Below, in pieces: positions 13,190-25,563 of a DNA stretch of 64,000 bases. The first letter of the stretch is position 1. Each line of letters opens with the position of its first letter. The DNA comes from Viscum album (Eukaryota; Streptophyta; Magnoliopsida; Santalales; Viscaceae), in assembly GCA_963277665.1 (NCBI GenBank), contig OY728128.1:1352666356-1352730355 (forward strand), read 5' to 3'. Below the pieces are notes generated by a model. It worked only from the letters and a program-made list of their open reading frames with translations. It searched no databases and was not told the DNA's origin. The translations under genes were made by a program, and so were the position numbers.

Positions 13190-13383
13190 ATTTTTAATTT
13201 TAAAAAAACATTATGAAAAAACAATCGCTAATAGATTTGTAGTGATTCTTAATATCATCATGAAATGATTCGCAATACAAGTAACTATGATGGTTTTGGA
13301 AAACCGTAATGAAATAATTATATATGGTTTAAATCATTGTTAAAAGAAAAAAACTATTACTAAACTTTATTTTTGGTGTAGTG
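13190..13383. mobile_element. Right terminus of a CACTA (En/Spm) transposon
   Basis: The segment ends TTTTTGGTGTAGTG (reverse complement CACTACACCAAAAA), a standard plant CACTA terminal inverted repeat. It is preceded by subterminal repeats of the type ATCATGAAATGATTCGCAA and GGTTTTGGAAAACC. The last ~180 bp resemble 31480-31671, so both belong to one family. No matching left terminus was found to the left, so this is a fragment or its left part is lost. Confidence 0.65.
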
Positions 13384-15006
13384 GCCATTGATTGTCTAAT
13401 GGCCCACCGAACACCCAACATCAAATCTTCGGTTGGTATATTTTCATCCAATAGGTTTCTCAATCACACTAGAAATGCATGAGTACCTAATGCCTCCCAC
13501 CTAGTAATCGGTTATTTTAGCTACATTATTGCAATAATATTTCCCTTTTTCTATTGTAAACCTCATAGTTCTTCTCTAAAACTTACAAACTCTAATAAAT
13601 TTTTCTATGATTTAATATTCCAACACTAAATTTTAAATCTGAACCACACCTAAAACTTCAAGGTATTTACATATATCTACTACCCCTTTGGACAATACTC
13701 TTTTATCTCTTTTCATGTGTCACTTAGATAAAATAAGTTCATAAAAATGATAGAAAAAAATAAATCTCATCCAATTTATTTTCATCCACTCAAGTGAGAA
13801 TAAAGAGTGGAGACATTAATATATCATATGTTAGATTAATTGATAACATGGTGGATGTATTTATGAATACTATCAAAAAAAATTTAGAAAACTTGTACAT
13901 GGTATAGGGATGTGTATATTAAAAAAATTATTATCTTTTTTATAGAGAGTTTCAGGGGAAATCTAGTGCAACTGATCTTTTTTACTATTTTGATTTTTAT
14001 CCCACTAACTTTTTTACAAAAAAAAATTTTAATGGGTCTTATCATTAAATTATCATATGGCCCATATTGTCTCCATAACTTGACTAGAATTTTAGTGTAA
14101 GTTATAGTAAAACTTTATCTAAAAAAATGCATTGGATTCTTATAATATGTGATAACTTGAAGGCAGGTATATGCCATTCATTACCTTTAAAAGATGAAAT
14201 TAAACTCTTTCCCATTAACACATACCAAAAAAATAAAAAAGATGATAAAAGGGGGGAATCATATCCAAGGACCAAAATAGGTCTATAATTACATTTTAGG
14301 ACCTAAAGTTTAAAAAAATATTGATGAAGGAACATTAATATTTATGGATTATGAATAAATGACTCATATTCCCTCTAAATTTCTAGTTGGAGACCATAGA
14401 AATTCAATTTATACTCTCTCTAGCCTCTCTCATTCTTCATTATCATGGCCCTCCTCTCTGATGGAAAAATTCCTGCCATCAGACTCCTCCTAGTGGATGA
14501 CTTTCTACCGTCACCCCTCTCCCACACTTTCTTACCATCACAATCCTATGGGTATATCTTTGTAAAACCATACCCTCCTCTACCATGCTCTTCCGACCGA
14601 CAATCTCCTCTCTTATACTCTTCTTTTTTTCGTTGTACTCTTCCATGGATGACCTCTCACTGTCTCAAGTCCTCCTTGTTTATCAGTCTACTCCACATGG
14701 GATCTCCCTCCCACCAATGTATGGTCTCTAAGGATAATCATATCACTATCTCTCCTCCTAATACCTCCTTTTTTCACATAGATTGTGATACATTTTTCAG
14801 AAATCATTCCTCTCACTTCTCTAGCTTTATATTAGATTAATTTTTTTGAAATTTTTATTTCCTATATATTTTTTATCATTTGTTTCATTAATTTATGTTA
14901 ATATGAATTGAAAATGATTTTTAATGTCTTATATTCATTAATTTTGTATGTTAATTGATACAAGTTTATAGATTTTAAAAAATAAATGTTCTATTATTTT
15001 CATTTT
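13384..15006. other. Unassigned sequence between CACTA end and MULE pseudogene
   Basis: AT-rich sequence with a pyrimidine-rich stretch at about 14405-14840. That stretch is open on the plus strand for 131 codons (14445-14840; starts MALLSDGKIP). Its Ser/Pro/Leu/His-rich composition follows from C+T richness and no family is recognised. It may be the 5' untranslated part of the downstream MULE. Confidence 0.35.
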
Positions 15007-17090
15007 GGGTGAGTTCCTATCAGTGATTCAAATGGAAAAATATATTATAAAGGTAGAAAATAAATGGTTTGAGTATTAAAATAATGAATTTCATTTAATA
15101 AAATATTAAGATTGGAATCATTGATTATGAAGTGTGATGTGTCATTGTTAGAGATAAAATACACTTTAAAGTTTGACACTGGTATATTTTTAAATCTTAT
15201 AGATGATGGGTGAGTTGAGAAATTATTCACTTTCAATGAAATATTTTATCATGCTTATATATGAATGCATACACTCTACTGTGGATGTTTATCAAATTCA
15301 ATGACATGTTGAAATTTTTTATATTAATATTTTTTCATATGTTTTTAATGTATTTACATTTTATATTTTAATTCTAGGGTTGAAGTAATCATTGGGAATT
15401 CATAATAAATTTTATCATCTAAAGGTGATGTTCAAATGTTACCTTGTGAAATTAATAATGTGTCTTGTTTGATGTTGTAGTTAACTTCTATGAAGTGGAA
15501 TGAATTATTGGTGGATTTTGGCCAAATTTTTCCTTTATAAAAAGTAGTTAGGGATATGATCTTCAAGTATAGCATTGCATATATGTTTGACTATGGATTT
15601 ATAAGGAATGATCCTACAAAGATTCTTGTCAAAGGAAAAGTTGAGATTTTTTCATGGAAGTTAACAATATATGGGTTAGGGAATTTTAATCCATTTCTTT
15701 ATGTGAAATATTTTAAAATTCTCACATACACACATCTTAAGATAGATTAATAGTTTATCATAAACCAAGGGCATCATTATTTTCATCTATCATTTTTTTT
15801 GGGGTGAAATAAAATGTCAAAAAATATTCCAACAAGATTAAAGTTAACTTGTATGGAAACTATGGTGTATCCCTTATATACCATCAAGACCTAAGAGACA
15901 AGGAAAAATATTTTAGGGAAATATATGGGCTACCAAAGTAATAATATATGTTAATCCCTTGGATATGAAAATGTTTTAAAATATTGATCCAGAAATAATA
16001 GCCCAGTGGTTAGCTTCACAAAATGGTATATTTTAAAGATTATTCACTACATATGGTTGCTACAATAATGGTTTCTTATTAGATACCTGGTATGTGTTGT
16101 ATATGGATGGTTTTCACCTTAGTGGTCCTTATAAAGGTATGTTTTTGGAAACATTGGCATATGAAACTAATGAAAAACTCTTCCAATTATTATATTCAAT
16201 TGTCAAGGGGTGAAACATATGATAATTGGAAATGGTTTTATACAACATAAAATAAATTAAAAGTTCTATTCAACTGTTTATTGTATTCAACCAATAAATG
16301 TGACTGTGGGCATTGTTAGAACAGTATTTGGGAGAGATAAATATACATATTGTTAGGGTAATGGGAAAGAAAATTTTAGATATGAAATTACAAAATTATA
16401 TAGAGGAATGGGAAGAGGAATTATGGAAGATGAATTGAAATTATTGGATGTCACTTATTATTCTCATAAGAACTATGATTTCAATGTTGATATGAAGATT
16501 TTGAGAGGATTTTGTCTAGAATTGGAAATATGGGTTGAAAATGATGGTGATGTTGATAGGTGTACAATGTTGTAATTTTCACACCATCAATGGGAGCATA
16601 TCACAAAAAAATTAGTTGAATCATTCAATACATGGATGTTGAATTAAAGGAGACACAATATGTGTGTGTTGATTAATGAATATCATGAGAAATTGAGTAA
16701 TAAATTTTTTACTACTAAGGAAGACCTGAAAAGGTGGATTAATGGAGTTGGTCCCAATGATGAGGAAAAATAGAAGGTGAATGTGTTTAGGTCTAAAACT
16801 ATGATAGAAAAATAATATAGACATAATATGATCATAGTTTGGATTGGTGATATAGAAATGAGTGTGAAACTAAGTACTTGGGAATGTACTTGTCAAACAT
16901 TAAAAATGAGTGGGATTCCTTATGCTCATCAATGTACAACAATAATAAAAGTACATGGTAACTTGTATAAATTTTTGGAAAATTGTTATCTTATTAGAAC
17001 CTAAGAAAATATTTATCTTGAAGTAATGTATATGGTTGAAACCAATGATATGCCATAGTTGAATTCATTGACATATAATGATTATATGAA
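15007..17090 (+). pseudogene. Mutator-like (MULE, MuDR-type) transposase, degenerate
   Basis: Translated pieces in order match plant MuDR transposases. An N-terminal PB1-like region lies around 15010-15240. The DNA-binding domain is at 15556-15750 (YSIAYMFDYGFIRNDPTK...FSWKL...YTHLK). The catalytic core is at 16037-16213, with the family DGxHLxGxYKG motif as MDGFHLSGPYKG; the first catalytic Asp is at 16106-16108. The SWIM zinc-finger region is at 16885-16929, reading CTCQTLKMSGIPYAH, where the usual PCxH Cys is Tyr. Similarity continues to about 17080. Many stops and frameshifts separate the pieces, so it cannot make a full transposase. Terminal inverted repeats and the 9-bp duplication typical of MULEs were not located. 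Known family function: cut-and-paste transposition by a DDE transposase. Confidence 0.88.
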
Positions 17091-17129
17091 TCAAAACTGC
17101 TTATAAATACTTCATGAATACTTTTTTAT

Positions 17130-17215
17130 TGGTGGTTTTTAAAAAAACACTACTATTTTTTAAATTATTGTTGTTTTTTAAAAAATCACCATGAATTTGA
17201 GGCAGTTTCTAAAAA
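17130..17215. mobile_element. Possible CACTA subterminal repeat fragment
   Basis: GGTGGTTTTTAAAAAAACACTACT and nearby TAAAAAATCACCATGAATTTGAGG style words resemble the GTGGTTTAAACCACCAC inverted repeats before the CACTA end at 31671. This may be the left side of the element that ends at 31671, now split by the gypsy insertion. No clean CACTA left terminus is visible. Confidence 0.3.
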
Positions 17216-18278
17216 ACAGGCACTAAATTAATGGAAAAAATATTAAATATTTAATAATTATTTATTATTTATTATTAATAATAATAATTTATTATTTATA
17301 ATTGGTTGTTATTTATTATATATAGTTTTAATTAATTATTATGTGTTAAATATTAATTATTTATAATTATTAGTTAGTAACTCTTTGAAACTTAAACTAA
17401 TTCTAGGGTAAGTTGAAAATCAGACTTCAACATCAAATGACCATAAATTTTGATTTGGATGTCTGTTTTAACTCCAAAACCAGTCAAATAGAATCTTATG
17501 AAATGAAATAAAATGAAATTGGATAATAATTAGGTAATATTCAATATAATAAAATGTATTACTATTTTAAAAAGTTAAAAATCAAACTTCAACTTCAAAA
17601 AAATATAAATTTGGATCTGGGTGTTTGTTTAGGATCCACGATATATAAAATTAAAGCTTGTGAAGAGATATAAATAATATTAACTTGATGGAAACCCCAT
17701 TCACTATTTTTTTTAAGGTCAAAAAAGGATCATAAGGCCTCTAAAACTGAGTTTTTAATTTAGATACCATGATTTTCAAACATTCAATGTGATTTCAACT
17801 TCATTTAAAAGTTTTATCATATGATTGTTGGTTTTCTATGATTTTATTCTGTGGATTTACATTACTGTTGATTTGATGGTGTTTAAATTATTATTATTTT
17901 CTCTATTTGGTAATTTATTATGTGTGTGTGTGTGTATTTCTATACATTTATGTATATTTATTTTATAATTCATATATATTTATCAACATTTATTTAAAAT
18001 TACATATAATTATATCCATACATAGATATTTATATGGATATATGCATATTTTTCTATAGTTATATACATTTATAAATATTTATATTCATTTATCTTTATA
18101 TATTTTTATATAATATGCGGGTATATATATATATATATATATTTACTTTTGTTTATATATATGTTTATATATATATATATATACAATTATAAACATGAGT
18201 GTATTTTTATATATTTCTATAAATTTCATAATATTTATATATATTTATTGATATTTATATCCATTTATGTATATTTAG
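17216..18278. other. AT-rich spacer with microsatellites
   Basis: TTATTATTTA-type cryptic repeats at 17250-17370, a short TG run near 17920-17935, and TATATA/TTTATA tracts at 17940-18275. No gene is seen. The composition resembles 30231-31160 on the far side of the gypsy element, consistent with both being one host repeat split by that insertion. Confidence 0.5.
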
Positions 18279-19802
18279 TTTAACACCCTAAGATTATGTG
18301 ATATATTTATTTTTAAATAAATTAAATCTTTTCAATAGCTTGTAAAACACACAACTCTAAGTCTAAATGAACTATAATATAGTATACCATTACAACCTAT
18401 CTGTTAAATTGATAGGTGGGAATAATATTAACTAATTTATGAAAAATTTATGGTTTACACATGGGTAAAATAAATTATTTGGTTATCAATTCATTAGAAA
18501 TAAAAAAATGAAATCATTTGAAAGAAAAAAGAGATGTTTTCTAAATAAATTATTTTTATGCATGAAATGTATTTTTATCTTAATAAATTAAATTAATCAC
18601 TATTGGTTAATAATTTTAATTAAATATACATGTTATATATTCAATAAAATGTTTTAACATTCATCTAGTATTTTTTATACATGGGGTAAGAATAAATTGA
18701 GTTTTATGCATAAAAACAATATTTTTCTAAAAATTAATTTCTACCTCTTATAGGTATTAAATGTGGTATAATTTATTACATATTTGGAATCATGAGGTTA
18801 AAATTTGGTAAAAATCTCCCTTTTATTTTTATGTGTTATGAATAGCAATCGTGGTAAAATTTATAACTATAGTAAAGGGTAAATCCAATTAATCTAGGTT
18901 AAATCTAATTGATAAGGTCACCATTTTTCATCTAAATTTGAATTAGATGAAGGTAATTTTACCCTTATCAACTTTTTCTTGAAATTTAATTGTTTAAGAT
19001 ACACTTTTCCATGATAATAAACTATACAATATTTAAAGAAAAAAAGTTAGAAAATGTCACTCTTTGAGTTTTAAATATCTCTTATGTGTTCACATAGATA
19101 AAAAAGAAAGTTTTTAATGAATATTAATTTTAATTGTGTGAATAATGAAATTATATTCATAGTGTTAATTTATTTAAAATATTTTTGGGATTAAATTATT
19201 ACCTTAATTCTTGAGCAACATTAATATAGTATTTATTCAATTAATAAATAAAAAAAATGATTTTAAAAATATTAAAGGTTTTATAATTTAAGTGAGTTAT
19301 AGTGTTAAAAAAAATTTAGACAAATATAACATATAATTAATGTGAAAAGTATTATATTCTAATTTTATATTATTCTTTGTGTATTTAAATTCAAATTAAT
19401 TGAATGGTTCTAAAATTGACATTAATGATATATTATAATAAATAATATTTTATTAAAGTATTTAAAATTCATAAAAATATTATATTTAATCATTTGAATT
19501 TAATATCATTGATAACCCCATAAATGGTCCATTTATGAGTCACTTTTTCATTTATGGTAACATTCTTAACCCTTTATAATTAAAATGGTTGTTATCGCGG
19601 TTAAGGTCAAAAATAATTAACTAAGGGATTAATCAAAAATATGTGGTTTAAAATGGAACCAAAACATATATAAATTTAATATTTTTTATGTTATTTAAAC
19701 CCTATACACTTTTTAATTAAATTAATTTCCATTTTAATTCATTTGTAATCAGAATTAATTTATTATATTTTAAGAAATTCCAAGTGTATTTTCTCCTTCC
19801 CT

Positions 19803-19808
19803 TATAAA
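19803..19808 (+). promoter_or_regulatory. TATA box of the gypsy 5' LTR
   Basis: TATAAA in the context CCCTTATAAAGGACACCCCTCC, followed by a C-rich stretch, as in the related LTRs (TATA at 49808 and 55529). The 3' LTR of this element lost it: the homologous place reads CTAAAAGGG at 27712. Confidence 0.55.
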
Positions 19809-20150
19809 GGACACCCCTCCTTCCTCATCCTTACTACACTTTGAGCCATATAGATTTTCCATACCCTAAAAATACATTCTAAAATTACTTAACCAAATTA
19901 TAGAGGTATTTTTATTCCCAAAATTCCAACCTTAGAAACCTTAATAGAATATCTAAAGGATATCTTTCAAAAAATAAGTAATCACCTTAACCAATCATTT
20001 TCTTTTACTTCATATTTACCTCCTATAAGTATATGGTATTTATCATCAAATAATAACTTATATATCCTTAATATACTTAAATTTTATTATTATTATTAAA
20101 TAACTATTATCCACCCTCTTTCCCATTAAATGGGAAGTGAAAGTATCACT

Positions 20151-20570
20151 CATGCGTATGTACGACTTACCATCTCCACATAGCGATACAATTCATTTTC
20201 CATCACCATATTTCATGGATGGTTATTATGATGGGTTTAATGTTTATATATAATAATTATTAAATAATTATAATTCTAGAGATATAATATCACATCTACC
20301 TTTTTACCTTCCAATCAATTAGAAAATAATAACATCGCTCGTGCGTACGTGTGGACTACCACCTCCACGAATTGATGCGATTTGTTTTTAATTTCTATTT
20401 TACTTGGATGGTAATAAAGATATATTTAATTGATATAAATTATTTATATGATATAATAATTATTCTATAGTGGTGAATTATTATTTATCTTTCTTTTGTT
20501 CTATCTATCAAAAAGTGAAAACAACGTTCATGTGTACATACGGCCTATCATCTTCCTGAACGGTGTAATA
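20151..20570 (+). repeat. Three 189-bp LTR repeats with conserved CGTACG/CTACC motif
   Basis: Motif copies start at 20151, 20340 and 20529, spaced exactly 189 and 189 bp. Each has an alternating (C/T)G(C/T)GTACGTA-like start, then CTA(C/T)CA(C/T)CT(C/T)C. The region lies downstream of the TATA box and is presumably transcribed. Function unknown. Confidence 0.7.
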
Positions 20571-21560
20571 TATTTTTATCTAATTTATGGATGAATATAA
20601 ATATATATATAATTAATATATATGTTTAAATAATTATTAAAATTATTTATATTATATAACCATGATCAATGTATAAGGACTTAAACTACGAAACCAAATT
20701 ATACTTGAAAAACAAAGTAGTTATTACCCGGAGTAGTGATTTTAACAAAGAATTATTAATAAACGCAAGATAAAAGATTACAAGTAAATAATATATGGTA
20801 TGATATATATGATTATGGATCTTCAGTATATTTATAATAAATATATATTTATTATATAGGATTTTTGGATGCGTATGAATGAATTTGAACCTCGGGTAAG
20901 GGTTTATTTGACAATATCATCATTATTCAGGATTATTTTGTTTAGGTCTCTATTGGGGGAATTATATAATATTTATATCTTAAGCCAAATATATTTTCTT
21001 TTAAAATTATTATTTCCAAAAATTAAAAGTTTTTCTTTCATTTTCAAATCTTTAAGTACTCAATATACCAAAATATTGTTTTTAAGGAAAACTGGCTTTG
21101 TTTTTCTACTCAGATGGAAATATTTTTTTCTATTTCTATATTTTCCTTAAAATATTTAAAGAATTCTTTTACTATTATACAAGTAATTATTAAATTCATT
21201 TTTAACTATGCTTTAATTTTTTAAAAATGGTTATAAATGAATCTTCTTATCATTTTCCAAATAAATTAATTTTTTATCTTTTTACAAAAGTGTGAAGTAA
21301 ATGTTTTTTAACTTATACGACATGAATGGAATCTCCCAACATCATAACCACTCAATAATTTAAATATTCCTCTATGATTTTAAAATTTTAATTTCAATTT
21401 AAATTTTTTTCCTTAATATTTCGGAAATTTTTAATTCTTGAATAAGTGATTTTAAAATGAAAATGGTATTTCATTAAAAAAATATTTTAGTGGTCTTTTT
21501 AAAGTGTATTCATATATGTAATCATTCTTTAGTTAATATTATGCTTTAATGGGGATACCT

Positions 21561-22510
21561 AAAAGAAAAATGGTCTTTAACGTCAAAACTTTAACATGGT
21601 TCTTTGAAAACCAACCTTAAAATTCTTACACGGGGAATTTTAAAGCACACTTTTAACATCAGTTTTTTTTCAATAACTAGTGTCAAATGTTACTTTTTGA
21701 CATCTATTTTTCAAATAACCAATGATAAAAATAATTACCAAGTTTTATCTCATTTTCCAATCTTTGATTTTATTAGTAGTGAAGCAAAAATGGACTTATG
21801 GGTCAAAAGTTATGGATATCAAAAGTTGAACAATATAAGACTTTTATTGTCAATTTTTTGTAATATCCATTAAAATTATCTTTTAAAATATGTTTTTTAT
21901 AATAAAATATGTTAAAAATGTTTTCCAAGATTTAGATATTTTTTTAAGCTTCTATTTTACTAGTCTTGGAGATCAAATGAAGTTACGGATCAAAAGTTAT
22001 GGCCTTTGAAAGTTGGAATTCTCTAAGACTTATCTTAGAGAAGTTAAACTTCTGACATCCCTAACTTTTGATCTATAAGTCAATTTTAGCTTCAAAACTA
22101 GTCATCAATAAAATTTCCCCAAAAAAAGTCCAAGGGATCAAAGACAAGATTATGTGATCACATTAATTGAGGTTAAAGTTCCTAAATATGTGGTGGTAGG
22201 TAATTTAATCATATCCTAAAATTTAACGAATGATTTATTTTATTATATATCTTCTTGATCTTTTATATCTTCCAAGTTTTCTAAGAAAATTATATATTCT
22301 TATAGCACCTTAATATGGAAGTTATCAGTCAAGAATCCTAGGGTAAGTCTCACTGCAACAAGGATGTGTTAGTCAGTTCCCATTATGACACATAAAATTT
22401 CCCTATATTATAAAATTATTATTATACTTATAGTATATTTTGATATAAACATTGGTAAGGATTGTATTTTAAAATATTATTCAAAAATTTATTACAAATA
22501 GAACGAAATT
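21561..22510. other. Non-coding segment between 5' LTR remnant and pol
   Basis: It does not match the 3' LTR. It contains two copies of a (G)ATCAAAAGTTATGG phrase (21801-21815, 21989-22002) in related contexts about 190 bp apart. No PBS or gag zinc knuckle was found. It may be inserted or recombined retroelement sequence. Confidence 0.4.
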
Positions 22511-25500
22511 ATGATTTTTGATGAAAATGTAGAAGTACTTATCTTTAGAGGGGAGACTTCATCATCCAAGCCATGTCTAAATCCACCCCCAAGAGCTCTT
22601 ATGAATGAGATTCTTGGGGAAGAAGAAAAAACACAACCCATAGATGTAAAAGGTTATCTTAAATTTTATTATAAACCTATTGTGCAAGAATACATCAATT
22701 TAGTTCCCTTGAAATTACCTGGACATCCACCAAAGTGTATGGTTGAGTTTTCCATTGATTTAATCTTTAATACAAGACCTATATCAAAGACTCACTATAT
22801 AATGGCCACTGTGGAATTATTGGAATTATAAAAACAACTAGAGGACTTGTGTAATAAGGGATTTATACACCCTAGTGTTTCACCTTGGGGATCCCCTATT
22901 CTGTGTGTTAAGATGAAAGATGGTTCTATAAGATTGTGCATTAATTATAGGTAAATCAATGTTATTACAATAAAGAAAAAGTATTGTATGCCTCTCATTG
23001 ATGACTTATTCAATCAACTTAATAGAGATCAATATTTTTAAAATATTTAACATTGTTTTGGGTATCATCAATTGTGAGTACATATGGAATATATTTTGGA
23101 GGTAACATTTCAAATGAGGTATGAACATTGTGAGTTTACAATAATTCCATTTGGATTAAATAATGCACCCTCTATTTTTATAAATCTAATAAATATATTA
23201 TTTAAGGAATATCTTGATAATTTTTTGTGGTATTTATTGATGAAATATTGGTGTACTCTAATATCTATTAGAACTATGATAATCACTTGAGAATCATTCA
23301 TGAGACTCTTAGAATAAAATAATTGTATGGGAAATTTAGAAAGTGTGAATTATGACTTCAAAATGTTTCTTTTCTCAGTCATATTGTCTCTAAGGATGGA
23401 ATCTTAGTTAATCCTTTAAAGAAAAAGTCAATACAATAATGTCTTACACCAATGAACATGACTAAGGTAGGTAGTTTCATTGCTTTAAAAGGTTATTATT
23501 GGTGATTTGTTCAAAAAAAAATCTGGATTGGATAACCCATTAACCAAGCTTACTCTTAAATGGTTATATTTATATAGATAAAGTAATGTAAATAATATTT
23601 TGAATAATTGAATAAGATATTGATGAATGATCTGATCTTGACTTTATAATTAGGAAATGATGGATTTTTTATATATAGTGATGCATCAAAAAAAGGGACT
23701 TGGTTGTGTTTTTATGCCGAATGATAAAGTTATTGCCCATGTATCAAGATAGTTAAAAACTAATGAATAGTATTATCTAACTCATGATCTTGAGTTGATA
23801 GCTGTAATCTTTTCTCTAAGGATATAGAGACATTATCACTATAGAGAAATATTTGAGATATATACAGATTACAATAGTTTGAAATATTCCTTTTCATAGA
23901 AAGTTTCCAACATGAGGAAAATGTGATGGCTCAAGCTACTAAAGGATTATGATTACTCAATACACGCATTGAGTTGGAAGAATCGTGGAGTCATCACCAA
24001 AATGACTATTGATAGGAATCCTATTTTCATAGATTTAGTAAATATAGATTTAATAATTATTAAGGAAGGTTAAACATCACTCCATTTTTAAATGATTGCC
24101 AAACCATATTTATTAAAAAATATAAAATTTTATTAACCTAATGATGAGAATTTTCAAAAAAAAATTAAGTTTGTGAATGATGGGAAATTGGAAAACTTCA
24201 TATATAAAGATGGAGTTCTAGAATTTGGAAATAGACTATGTGTTCCAAATATACCTAATCTAAAAAGGAAATTTTTATATGATGATCATAGCTCTAATTT
24301 CTATATACACCTTGGTAGCACCAAAATATATTAAGATATAAAGGAACATTTTTGTGGGATAATATGAAGCGGGAAATTGATAATTATGTGTCATGATGTT
24401 TGGTTTATCAATATATGAAGGTTTATAGATAACATCATAGAGGATTCATGCAACCTCTATATATTCCTATGTGGAAATGGTATGACATTACAATAGGATT
24501 TTTCACTGGATCACCATAGAATCCTAGAAAGAATAATGTAATATGGTTTATTTTTTATTACCTTAAAAAATCTATACATTTACATGTTATAAGAGAAGAT
24601 TTACCTCTAGATCACCTTGTAAGACTCTATATTAATGAAGTTTTAATACTTCAGGGTGAACCACTTTAAATTTTGTTATATCATGATCCATGGTTTACAT
24701 CAAAATTATATAAAAAAATTCAAAAGGTTCTTGATACTGAGCATCATTTGAGAACCGCTTATCATCCTAAAAACTGATGGGAATCCTGAAAGGACTATCC
24801 AAGCATTATAATAAATGTTTATTTCATGCTCACTTTACATTCAAGATATGTGGGATTATAATTTACCTTTGGTAGAGTTCACCTATAAAAATAGCTTCCA
24901 TTAAAGTATTCAAATGGCGTCATATGAAGCATTATATGGAAAGAGATGTCTTACTCCAACTTTTTGGGATAAAGTTGGTGAAAGGAAGATTATAAGACCA
25001 AAACTTTTTGAGGATAAAATGAAAAAGTTGAAGCCTATTTAGACTCATATTAGAGAATCTTAAAAGTATTCAAAAGAGTTATGTCGATAACCGGATGAAA
25101 TATTGGAAGTGGGAGATCATGTTTTCTTAAAAGTATATACATGGAAGGGTGTTATAGGGTTCGGTAAGAAATGAAAACTAACCCATGGGTACATTGAACC
25201 TTTTGAAATTATATAAATAATTTTAGCTGTGGATTACCATTTGGAAATTCCATCTAGCCTCTTTAAAGTACATGATGTGTTTCATATCTCTATTAAGTAC
25301 ATGTCAGGTCCAATGCATGTTTGCACCTATAAAGAAATAGAATTAGAACCGGATTTATCTTACTATTAAGATCCTATCTATACATTGGAGAATTAGTGTT
25401 GAGGAATCAGATGAATCAGCTGGTAAAGGTACCTTGGAGAAATCGTAAGATAGAAGAGGTGACATGGGAACCTGAAGAAATTATGATGAAGAACTACCCA

Positions 25501-25530
25501 AATTTTTTCATGAGGTGAAATTCAGGAAAT
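22511..25530 (+). pseudogene. Ty3/gypsy pol polyprotein remnant (RT-RNase H-integrase)
   Basis: The reverse transcriptase starts with VEFSIDLI...ISK at 22741 and continues through [15 protein letters not shown] and the [11 protein letters not shown] region. FGLNNAPSIF follows near 23152-23180. The active site reads FIDEILVYS at 23233-23259, where the family has FIDD, so the second catalytic Asp is Glu. RNase H follows (SDASKKG near 23680, then HDLELIAVIF). The integrase zinc-binding region is near 24240-24400 (LCVPN, HLGSTKIY). The catalytic core keeps a HDPWFTS match to the DxDPxFTS region, but the first Asp region and the Glu region are altered. A C-terminal part (VFHIS, then WRN...TWEPEE-like sequence) runs to about 25520. 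Many stops and frameshifts make it non-functional. Gag and protease are not seen. Confidence 0.92.
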
Positions 25531-25563
25531 TTCAAGTATAAAATATTTTAAAGGATAGAAGAA

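Larger units (their letters stand above)
18279..21560 (+). repeat. 5' LTR of the gypsy element (3'-truncated)
   Basis: Pairs with 25564-29456. It has a TATAAA box at 19803-19808, three 189-bp repeats each with a conserved motif (20151, 20340, 20529), and GGGTAAGGG at about 20893. The terminal ~770 bp present in the 3' LTR is missing here. Confidence 0.8.

Noticed and set aside
14445..14840. 131-codon plus-strand ORF as a host gene
   Set aside because: Composition follows a pyrimidine-rich stretch; no family, introns or conserved context; lies upstream of a MULE relic.
20151..20570. CRISPR-like array (regularly spaced repeats)
   Set aside because: The spaced cores lie in larger 189-bp tandem repeats inside plant LTRs; spacers are homologous to one another.
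20869..21150. 93-codon ORF in the gypsy 5' LTR
   Set aside because: Lies wholly inside LTR sequence; the homologous 3' LTR region is not open in the same frame. Hydrophobic residues reflect T-rich DNA.
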